Below, piece after piece: positions 8,292 through 14,594 of a DNA stretch of 15,425 bases; positions within the stretch are counted from its first letter, which is position 1; the number at the start of each line of letters is the position of its first letter. A model generated the notes under the pieces. It was not told where the DNA came from, did not search any database, and was given only the letters and a program-made list of their open reading frames with translations. Position numbers and translations under genes: made by a program. This DNA is from Coriobacteriia bacterium (GTDB lineage Bacteria > Actinomycetota > Coriobacteriia > WRKU01 > WQUG01): positions 1 through 15,425 of the forward strand of contig WQVS01000022.1 of the NCBI GenBank assembly GCA_009785705.1, written 5' to 3'.

Positions 8292-9022
8292 GAAGGTGAC
8301 TCTCCCGTCTTAGTTAACAACGATTCTGCAAAGTCAATATCTTCTGTAGTCGTAATCTTCAGGTTATTACGTGATCCTAAAACCATACCTACTTTGCCAC
8401 CTGAATTCTCACAATAAGAGGCATCATCTGTACCCTGATAGCCTTCTTCTCTTGCCTGTTTATAAGCAGCAAACAATTGCTTCTTCCAAAAAATCTGCGG
8501 AGTCTGTGCATGCCAATACTGATCTCTGTCTGGAGTATCCAAGATAAGGTCACCTTTAACGCGCTTTAGGGTGTCAACTGCAGGGTTGCCCAGAACAACA
8601 CCATCTAAACCGTCCTTCTCTATAAGTGCTTGAATAGCAGAGTCTACATGGCGCCCTTCAAGTAGAGGGCGTGCACCATCATGAATAGCAACAATGTCTG
8701 CGGCCTTATCCACCGACAACAATCCCGCCATGACAGATTCCTCACGTGTCTCACCGCCAGCAACGAAATTAAGAGGCTTTTTTGTACTCACCTTAGCAGT
8801 AATGACCTGAGCATATTCGCCTACCCTATCCGGATCACAGACCACTACAATATCTTGGATTAGCTCAGCACTTGCAAGGGCGTCTATTGACCAGGCCACT
8901 ATAGGCTTATCAGCAAGTTCCAGCAGTTGTTTACCACCCGCTATGCCAAGGCGTGTTCCCTGACCACCTGCCGCGACAATTCCTGTGGCCTTTGGTGTAA
9001 TCTGTGCTGCCCTATTTGACAA
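8288..9022 (-). CDS. ispD: 2-C-methyl-D-erythritol 4-phosphate cytidylyltransferase (TTG start)
   Basis: Joins CTP and methylerythritol 4-phosphate to give CDP-methylerythritol in the MEP pathway. The 244 residues show the nucleotide-binding N-terminus GIVAAGGQGTRLG (14-26) followed by K31, HDGARP (114-119), the substrate loop TPDRDQYWHAQTPQIF (about 163-178), GTDDASYCENSGGKV and NLKITTTEDI (220-229). The start codon is TTG at 9022-9020, two bases after the clpC TAA. AGGAG at 9030-9034, inside the last codons of clpC, is 7 nt upstream, and no ATG or GTG lies between it and the catalytic motif. Translation is therefore probably coupled to clpC. The 3' end overlaps ispF by four bases, which would keep consecutive pathway enzymes in step. 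Confidence 0.96.
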   Translation of the reverse strand: MSNRAAQITPKATGIVAAGGQGTRLGIAGGKQLLELADKPIVAWSIDALASAELIQDIVVVCDPDRVGEYAQVITAKVSTKKPLNFVAGGETREESVMAGLLSVDKAADIVAIHDGARPLLEGRHVDSAIQALIEKDGLDGVVLGNPAVDTLKRVKGDLILDTPDRDQYWHAQTPQIFWKKQLFAAYKQAREEGYQGTDDASYCENSGGKVGMVLGSRNNLKITTTEDIDFAESLLTKTGESPS

Positions 9023-9024
9023 AT

Positions 9025-11637
9025 TTAAGCTCCTGCTCCTGAACTTCCACTTCCAGCAGATTTTCTACTTGGCCTCCTGGTGCTGCGGGGGGTAAAGCCT
9101 GCCTCTATAGATTCGTTGATGATATCTGAAAAAGCACTCACATCGCTCTTTTCACCTTTGACTTTTTCGAATCTTAGGCGTGCACCATTTTCGAAATCAT
9201 CTTCTAGGCGTGCAGAATTATTCTTTGATGTCTTTTTCTTGGTCTTTGAATTTTCATCTAGATGCGCCTCAATAACATCGCCACTTTTCCATCTGCCCTC
9301 TAGGAGTTCTTCGGACAACACGTCATCTATGTAGCGCTGAATGGCTCTGCGTAAGGGACGTGCTCCTGAACCCTGATCGTAACCCTTTTCTGCCAAGAAC
9401 TTGCGCGCATCATCTGTCAAACGCAAGGATAATCCCTGCAGTGCCAGCTGTTCTTGTGTTGTACGTAACATAATGCCGCTAATGTCTTCAATTTGATCCT
9501 GAGTTAAGGCATCAAAAATAACAATTTCATCTAAGCGATTAAGGAATTCTGGACGGAAAAGATCTTTAAGTTCTGTAGTAATCTTTTCACGAAGATGGTC
9601 ACTGGAAAAGCTATCACGCTGAACGCCAAAACCTAGGCTAACGCCCTTAGTAATGTCACGTGCACCTACATTGCTCGTCATAATGAGAACCGTATTGCGG
9701 AAGTCAACTCTGCGTCCCTGGCTGTCAGTTAGACGGCCTTCTTCTAGTATTTGCAGCAAAATGTTAAAGACATCAGGATGTGCCTTTTCAATTTCATCAA
9801 AAAGAATGACGCTGTAAGGTCTACGGCGCACACGCTCCGTTAGCTGACCACCCTCATCGTAGCCAATATAGCCTGGAGGGGAACCTACCAAGCGGGATAC
9901 GCTGTGCTTTTCCATAAACTCGCTCATGTCAAGTGAAATGAGTGCCGACTCACTACCAAAAACTACCTCTGCCAAGGCCTTAGCAGTTTCTGTCTTGCCT
10001 ACACCAGAAGGCCCCAGGAAAATAAAGCTACCGCCAGGACGACGCGGATCCTTTAGTCCTGCGCGACTTCTGCGAATCGCACGCGAAACTACATCTATTG
10101 CCTTGTTTTGACCAATGATGCGCTTATGCATCTCTGCTTCAATATTCATGAGGCGTTTTGATTCTTCTGAGGTAAGCTCTGTTACAGGAATACCTGTCCA
10201 CACACTAAGAACTTCTGCGATTTCAGCAGGAGTAATCTCTGCCGGGTTTTCTGTGTCAGCCTTTTTCCAGACAGCAATCAATTCTTTACGCTTTGCAATA
10301 AGTTTGTTCTCCTTATCGCGCAATTTGCTTGCCTTTTCGTACTCTCCTGCAATAATGGCTGCTTCTTTATCAGCGTCATATTCTTTGATTTTTTTATCTA
10401 GGTCACGAATCTCTGGGCTAACCGTTGCACGCGTAATACGCATCTTAGCCCCGGCCTCATCAATCAAATCAACTGCTTTATCAGGCATGAAGCGGTCAGA
10501 GATATACCTATCTGACAGGGTAACGGCGCTTGCAAGGGCCTCGTCGGTATAGCGCACAACGTGGAAAGATTCATAACTATCAATTATGCCCTGCAAAATT
10601 CTTAAAGTTTCTGCATTGCTAGGCTCATTGACCTGCACTTGCTGAAAACGACGCTCGAGCGCAGAATCTTTTTCGATGTATTTGCGATATTCTTCAGTAG
10701 TAGTTGCCCCAATAGTTTGAAATTCACCACGTGCCAATGATGGCTTTAGTATATTTGCACCATCAATTGACCCTTCCGCAGAACCACTGCCGACAAGCAT
10801 ATGAATCTCATCAATGAAAACAATAACGTCTCCACGCTTACGAATCTCATCAATGACGCGCTTCATGCGCTCTTCAAATTCGCCACGATATTTCGAGCCA
10901 GCAACCATGCCAGAAATATCTAATGAGTAAACCTGCTTTGCTCTCAATGTCTCTGGAACAAGGTCTGCAGCAATCAGTTGAGCCAAGCCCTCAACAATAG
11001 CGGTCTTACCCACACCTGGCTCACCTATAAGAACAGGGTTATTCTTCATGCGGCGCGAAAGGATTTGAACTACTCTATCAATTTCACGCTTTCGACCAAT
11101 GATAGGGTCAAGAACACCGTCCATAGCTTCACGAGTTAAGTTACGTCCAAATTCGTCAAGTAAAGACATTGAGCGTGCGCCCATGCCAGCCTCTGCGCCA
11201 ACATATGCCGTGGAAAGCAACTGCACCATAGTGGCGCGTACGCGCTCTAAGTCTAATCCTAAACTTGTTAGAGCCTGAGCTGCTGCTCCTTCTGTTTCAT
11301 CAATAATACCTAGCAGCAGATGTTCTGGACCAACATAATTGTGTCCAAAACGAACTGCTTCTCGCATGGAGTGCTCTAAAACACGACGGGCGTAGGTAGA
11401 AAAGGTTAAATTTTCTGCAGGTGCATCATCACTGGTTTCCACCATGCGTTCAACCATGATGCGCACATCTTCTGGAGTAACCTCTAATTCGTGCAGTGCA
11501 TCTACCACCACACCTGAATCACTGATGAGTCCCAGTAGTAAATGTTCTGTACCGACATAATTTTGTCCTAGTGCGCGCGCTTCTTCTTGAGATGCCGCAA
11601 TGGCTCGCTTTGCAGGTTCAGTAAAGCGTTCAAACAT
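9025..11637 (-). CDS. clpC: ClpC-type AAA+ unfoldase (Hsp100), partner of the ClpP protease
   Basis: Hexameric ATP-driven unfoldase that feeds damaged or tagged proteins to ClpP in the cytoplasm. The 870 residues hold two N-terminal Clp repeats (about 1-145; NYVGTEHLLLG and NYVGPEHLLLG), the first AAA+ module with Walker A GEPGVGKT (205-212) and Walker B FIDEIH (D276, E277), a UVR-like middle segment (about 418-453), and the second module with GPSGVGKT (542-549), pore loop GSPPGYIG and LFDEIEKAH (D614, E615). LGF at 668-670 matches the ClpP-docking loop, which separates ClpC from ClpB. The C-terminus after about 795 is a 75-residue tail rich in K, S, R and G that is longer than in many ClpC proteins. 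AAGGAG lies 9 nt before ATG 11637. It is the first gene of clpC-ispD-ispF-cysE. No mcsA or mcsB is adjacent. Confidence 0.97.
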   Translation of the reverse strand: MFERFTEPAKRAIAASQEEARALGQNYVGTEHLLLGLISDSGVVVDALHELEVTPEDVRIMVERMVETSDDAPAENLTFSTYARRVLEHSMREAVRFGHNYVGPEHLLLGIIDETEGAAAQALTSLGLDLERVRATMVQLLSTAYVGAEAGMGARSMSLLDEFGRNLTREAMDGVLDPIIGRKREIDRVVQILSRRMKNNPVLIGEPGVGKTAIVEGLAQLIAADLVPETLRAKQVYSLDISGMVAGSKYRGEFEERMKRVIDEIRKRGDVIVFIDEIHMLVGSGSAEGSIDGANILKPSLARGEFQTIGATTTEEYRKYIEKDSALERRFQQVQVNEPSNAETLRILQGIIDSYESFHVVRYTDEALASAVTLSDRYISDRFMPDKAVDLIDEAGAKMRITRATVSPEIRDLDKKIKEYDADKEAAIIAGEYEKASKLRDKENKLIAKRKELIAVWKKADTENPAEITPAEIAEVLSVWTGIPVTELTSEESKRLMNIEAEMHKRIIGQNKAIDVVSRAIRRSRAGLKDPRRPGGSFIFLGPSGVGKTETAKALAEVVFGSESALISLDMSEFMEKHSVSRLVGSPPGYIGYDEGGQLTERVRRRPYSVILFDEIEKAHPDVFNILLQILEEGRLTDSQGRRVDFRNTVLIMTSNVGARDITKGVSLGFGVQRDSFSSDHLREKITTELKDLFRPEFLNRLDEIVIFDALTQDQIEDISGIMLRTTQEQLALQGLSLRLTDDARKFLAEKGYDQGSGARPLRRAIQRYIDDVLSEELLEGRWKSGDVIEAHLDENSKTKKKTSKNNSARLEDDFENGARLRFEKVKGEKSDVSAFSDIINESIEAGFTPRSTRRPSRKSAGSGSSGAGA
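9030..9034 (-). promoter_or_regulatory. Ribosome binding site deciding the TTG start of ispD
   Basis: AGGAG on the minus strand, 7 nt before TTG 9022 and lying within the clpC GGA-GCA-GGA-GCT-TAA end. It is the only plausible ribosome site for ispD, since the GIVAAGGQGTRLG motif begins only 13 codons downstream. Confidence 0.7.
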
Positions 11638-11646
11638 GTAGTATTA

Positions 11647-11652
11647 CTCCTT
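11647..11652 (-). promoter_or_regulatory. Ribosome binding site of clpC
   Basis: AAGGAG with a 9-nt spacer to ATG 11637 on the minus strand; it supports the chosen clpC start, where the protein begins MFERFTEPAKRA as in the family. Confidence 0.7.
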
Positions 11653-11677
11653 CTAAAGTAAGTGCTGTAAGCTGTCT

Positions 11678-11686
11678 ATTTTATCA
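11678..11686 (-). promoter_or_regulatory. Candidate extended -10 promoter of clpC
   Basis: TGATAAAAT on the minus strand gives an extended -10 (TG, one base, TAAAAT) about 40 nt before the clpC ATG. The hexamer at -35 distance (AACAAC) is poor. No CIRCE (GCACTC/GAGTGC), CtsR heptamer repeat or HspR-like dyad was found around it, so heat-shock control is not visible by eye. Confidence 0.35.
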
Positions 11687-11708
11687 CTCATGCGTTCCCT
11701 GTTGTTGA

Positions 11709-11737
11709 CTGATAAACTGTCTGTAACATGCTAGTAT
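11709..11737 (+). promoter_or_regulatory. Candidate promoter of the hyp genes
   Basis: CTGATA (11709-11714), a 17-nt spacer and TAGTAT (11732-11737) preceded by TG at 11729-11730, forming an extended -10. A start near 11744 would leave about a 50-nt leader before hypC. It lies on the opposite strand from the clpC promoter candidate, so the two operons would be divergently transcribed from a shared region. Confidence 0.4.
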
Positions 11738-11781
11738 TGTAGAGCTAATATTTTTATTCAATAATGCTTTTTATCCCGAAT

Positions 11782-11787
11782 GAGAGG
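11782..11787 (+). promoter_or_regulatory. Ribosome binding site deciding the hypC start
   Basis: GAGAGG lies 6 nt before ATG 11794. The earlier in-frame ATG at 11764 has no such site. ATG 11794 also yields the Met-Cys N-terminus that HypC proteins require. Confidence 0.75.
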
Positions 11788-11793
11788 TTGGAT

Positions 11794-12201
11794 ATGTGTT
11801 TGGCAGTTCCGGCTCGAATTAAAGAAAAAACAGGTGCTAATTTAGCGGTAGTTGACGTAATGGGGGTCACCCGAACAATATCTTTAGATTTGGTACCGAG
11901 TGCCGACATTGATGACTGGGTATTGATGCATGCAGGCTTTGCAATTGACGTTGTTGATGAGCAATTTGCTGCCGAGACTATTGAACTTATCCATTCTGTT
12001 CAGTTCTCTGATGATGGAGGAACCGTAACGGGTGCTGCTCCTGTTCCTTTTGAGGGAACAATGAGTGGCGGTATGGAGGCGTCCAGAGCAATGGCTATTG
12101 CCTCTGGTGCCTATAAGCCCAAAGACACAGAGAATGCAGTAGATGGCGCTATAGATGACACTAGTGCAACCGAAGCTGTTCGCGACGAAGAAATGCTTTA
12201 G
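11794..12201 (+). CDS. hypC: Hydrogenase assembly chaperone HypC/HybG family, with extended C-terminus
   Basis: Small chaperone that works with HypD to carry the Fe(CN)2CO unit into the large subunit of NiFe hydrogenase. The start is placed at ATG 11794 so that the protein opens MCLAVPARI: the cysteine at position 2 becomes the functional N-terminal Cys after Met removal. WVLMHAGFAI (H46) is the other family signature. The longest frame opens ten codons earlier at 11764 but would bury this cysteine. At 135 residues it is longer than usual (about 70-100). The conserved beta-barrel fold ends near residue 70, and the remainder is an unexplained Gly/Ala/Thr-rich then acidic tail ending DEEML. The hypD start follows after 12 nt. 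Confidence 0.93.
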   Translation: MCLAVPARIKEKTGANLAVVDVMGVTRTISLDLVPSADIDDWVLMHAGFAIDVVDEQFAAETIELIHSVQFSDDGGTVTGAAPVPFEGTMSGGMEASRAMAIASGAYKPKDTENAVDGAIDDTSATEAVRDEEML

Positions 12202-12213
12202 GACTATAAAACT

Positions 12214-13419
12214 ATGAGTTACGATAGCCTCACCAGCGAAGCTAAGACTATCCCCCTAGAATCTGCAGAACAGTGGCGCGACCCTGAACTTGCGCGCATT
12301 CTTATTGACAAAATCGCCGCAGCTGCAGAAGCATTCGAAAGGCTACAATCAAAATCCAATGAGAAGGCTCCCCTAAAAATTATGGAAGTCTGCGGAACCC
12401 ACACTATGGCAATCGCTAAGTGGGGACTGCGTGCGGTACTACCCGATTCATTACAGCTAATCTCTGGTCCTGGTTGCCCCGTATGTGTAACAGCGAATCA
12501 CGATCTTGATTTTGCCATTGAACTTGCAAAGCAGCCTGATGTTATTACGGCAACTTTTGGGGATATGATGAAGGTCCCTGGCAGCTACGAGTCATTATCG
12601 GAAGTCAAGGCAAAGGGTCATGATGTGCGCATTGTCTACTCCCCTCTTGATGCCCTGACCTTGGCGGAAAATGAACCACAGCGCCAGATTGTTTTTGTTG
12701 GCGTTGGCTTTGAAACCACTGCTCCCCTTATCGCAGCAACAATTAAACGTGCAGAGGCAATGAACTTAGACAATTTCAGTGTTTATGCAATACACAAAAC
12801 CGTACCGAAAGCATTGCGTGCCCTAGCAGATGATGCAGAGGTTCAAGTGGCTGGCTTTATCTTGCCAGGACATGTGTCTACCATCATTGGCTTAGAGCCC
12901 TACCAATTCTTAGCGCGCGATTTCAAAGTACCCAGCGTTATTGCAGGTTTTGAACCTGTTGACATATTGCAAGGTGTAGCAATGCTCTTGGGCCAAAAGA
13001 TAGAACAGTTACAGACAGGCAGTGACGAGGCTCGTGTTGACTTGGCCTATACGCGCGCAGTACGAACAGAAGGCAATCCCACTGCCTTAGCCGCAATAGA
13101 AGAGGTATTTGAGCCCAGTGATGCCACCTGGAGAGGTCTCGGAGAGATCCCTGATACGGGGCTTACTTTGCGCAAGGCCTACGCAAAGTATAATGCGGCA
13201 CTACGCTTTAACATACAGCCGCCCCCAACACGCGAACCCAAAGGCTGTCAGTGTGGAGACATTTTGCGGGGCATTATTTCTCCTCATGATTGTCGCCTCT
13301 TTGGACGCGCCTGTACTCCAGAAAATCCCCTTGGTCCTTGCATGGTTTCAAGTGAAGGTAGTTGCGCTGCTTGGTATCGCTATTACGGCACAACTAACAA
13401 TAATGCAAACAGTGACTAG
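12214..13419 (+). CDS. hypD: Hydrogenase formation protein HypD
   Basis: Iron-sulfur scaffold on which the Fe(CN)2CO group of NiFe hydrogenase is built together with HypC, HypE and HypF. The 401 residues contain the family motifs in order: MEVCGTHT (C60), SGPGCPVC (C88, C91), ITATFGDMMKVPGS, VGVGFETTAP, LPGHVS and the C-terminal cluster region with CQCGDILRG (C345, C347), C360, C367 in ACTPENPLGPC (C376) and SEGSCAAW (C384), which hold the 4Fe-4S cluster and redox thiols. All key cysteines appear present. About 40 extra N-terminal residues precede the core compared with E. coli HypD. The ribosome site is weak (AGGA about 10 nt before ATG), and translation may be coupled to hypC, which ends 12 nt upstream. 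Confidence 0.97.
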   Translation: MSYDSLTSEAKTIPLESAEQWRDPELARILIDKIAAAAEAFERLQSKSNEKAPLKIMEVCGTHTMAIAKWGLRAVLPDSLQLISGPGCPVCVTANHDLDFAIELAKQPDVITATFGDMMKVPGSYESLSEVKAKGHDVRIVYSPLDALTLAENEPQRQIVFVGVGFETTAPLIAATIKRAEAMNLDNFSVYAIHKTVPKALRALADDAEVQVAGFILPGHVSTIIGLEPYQFLARDFKVPSVIAGFEPVDILQGVAMLLGQKIEQLQTGSDEARVDLAYTRAVRTEGNPTALAAIEEVFEPSDATWRGLGEIPDTGLTLRKAYAKYNAALRFNIQPPPTREPKGCQCGDILRGIISPHDCRLFGRACTPENPLGPCMVSSEGSCAAWYRYYGTTNNNANSD

Positions 13420-13445
13420 GTCTCCCATAGCACCCAGATTGAATC

Positions 13446-13449
13446 AGGA
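13446..13449 (+). promoter_or_regulatory. Probable ribosome binding site of hypE (GTG start)
   Basis: AGGA followed by 7 nt and GTG 13457. The alternative ATG 13403, inside the hypD end, has no purine-rich site before it. This is why the shorter hypE start is preferred. Confidence 0.5.
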
Positions 13450-13456
13450 TAAATCA

Positions 13457-14545
13457 GTGACTACAGCAGACTCGCAAGCAACAAAGCAAGCAAGCGTTCA
13501 ATTGGCGCATGGATCTGGTGGATCTATGATGCAAAAACTTATACAGGATGTATTTGTACAAGCCTTTGGCGATGTTCAACTAGAAGATGCTGCGAGTATC
13601 ACCCTTGTGGGAAGTGGAGCTAACGAAGCAGACACTCAGGTATCTTTTTCGACTGACAGCTACGTAATTCAGCCTCTATTCTTTCCTGGTGGAGACATCG
13701 GACGAATCGCTGTTTGCGGTACGGTTAATGACGTTGCTACTTCGGGTTCACGCCCCCTCTGTATCTCTGTTAGCTTTATTCTTGAAGAGGGCTTTCCGCT
13801 AGAGGACTTAATGCGCATTGTGCAGTCAATGGCAGATACTGCAAAAGAGGCTAAGGTCAACATCGTTACGGGCGATACCAAAGTGGTTGGCAAAGGACAA
13901 GCTGATGGCATTTTCATTAACACAACAGGCCTAGGGCTTATACCTTCAGGAAAGATTCCTCTGCGCGCAGCCACAATTCAGCCAGGCGATGCCATAGTGC
14001 TTTCAGGCAGCCTAGGAGACCATGGCATGTGTATCATGTCTCAACGAGAGGAACTATCTTTTGCGGCAGATATTGCCAGTGATGCAGCACCGCTTAATCA
14101 TATGATGGCTGCTGTGCTTGCCGCCGCCCCCGACACACGCTGCTTCAGGGACCCTACACGGGGAGGTCTTGCCTCAACACTTAACGAGCTAGCTGATGCG
14201 GCTAAGGTGCACATGACGATTGAAGAGCGCACTGTGCCTGTAAAGTCTAGTGTACAGGGAGCCTGCGAAATGCTTGGTTATGATGTTTTTCAAGTGGCAA
14301 ATGAGGGTAAGATTGTTGCAATTGTTCCTGACGAGCAAGCAACGGCAGCATTAGATGCCATGAAAGCAAGTCCTTATGGAAAAGATGCTGCTATTATAGG
14401 TAGGGTTGAATCTCTTTTTAAAGAAGGTATATGTGAGGACGGTTCCTCCATCCAAGGAGGCTTCAATGTGCAGATTCGCAACGCTTTTGGAGCAACGCGT
14501 GTAATGGACACCTTGGTGGGAGAACAGCTGCCACGCATCTGCTAA
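13457..14545 (+). CDS. hypE: Hydrogenase maturation protein HypE (carbamoyl-dehydratase)
   Basis: ATP-dependent enzyme that dehydrates the thiocarbamate on its C-terminal cysteine, loaded by HypF, to a thiocyanate, and passes cyanide to iron on HypC-HypD. From GTG 13457 it has 362 residues. Visible are LAHGSGG (about 16-22), GGDIGRIAVCGTVNDVA, VTGDTKVVGKGQADG, the ATP-binding region VLSGSLGDHGMCIM, RDPTRGGLASTLNELADA and the exact C-terminal tetrapeptide PRIC that carries the reactive cysteine. These place it in the PurM/AIR synthetase superfamily. The frame is open far upstream (to 13109), but that part overlaps hypD and lacks HypE similarity. ATG 13403 (17-nt overlap with hypD) is a possible alternative start. 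The family normally starts only a few residues before the HGSGG motif. Stop codon TAA lies in an inverted repeat. Confidence 0.95.
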   Translation: MTTADSQATKQASVQLAHGSGGSMMQKLIQDVFVQAFGDVQLEDAASITLVGSGANEADTQVSFSTDSYVIQPLFFPGGDIGRIAVCGTVNDVATSGSRPLCISVSFILEEGFPLEDLMRIVQSMADTAKEAKVNIVTGDTKVVGKGQADGIFINTTGLGLIPSGKIPLRAATIQPGDAIVLSGSLGDHGMCIMSQREELSFAADIASDAAPLNHMMAAVLAAAPDTRCFRDPTRGGLASTLNELADAAKVHMTIEERTVPVKSSVQGACEMLGYDVFQVANEGKIVAIVPDEQATAALDAMKASPYGKDAAIIGRVESLFKEGICEDGSSIQGGFNVQIRNAFGATRVMDTLVGEQLPRIC

Positions 14546-14561
14546 ATAAAAGGTAGCAGAT
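14537..14561 (+). repeat. Perfect 8-bp inverted repeat spanning the hypE stop codon
   Basis: ATCTGCTA (14537-14544) and TAGCAGAT (14554-14561) flank a 9-nt loop, and the left arm contains the last hypE codons and most of the TAA stop. There is no U-run after it, so it does not look like a standard intrinsic terminator. It could be a weak attenuator or an mRNA-stability element between hypE and the isomerase gene, or chance. Confidence 0.5.
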
Positions 14562-14594
14562 AGTGCAGCTTAGAGATAGGAAGTAATATTTATC

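Noticed and set aside
10115..10552. 145-codon plus-strand frame inside clpC
   Set aside because: Antisense to conserved ClpC sequence, Ser/Ala/Ile-rich artefact of codon usage.
11764..11793. Upstream ATG for hypC at 11764
   Set aside because: It lacks a ribosome site and would bury the essential cysteine that must sit at position 2.
11638..11793. CIRCE, CtsR or HspR operator upstream of clpC
   Set aside because: Read on both strands; no GCACTC/GAGTGC dyad, tandem heptamer or CTTGAGT-type inverted repeat was found.
13109..13456. N-terminal 116-codon extension of the hypE frame
   Set aside because: It lies almost wholly inside hypD in another frame, has no HypE similarity, and would make the protein far longer than the family.
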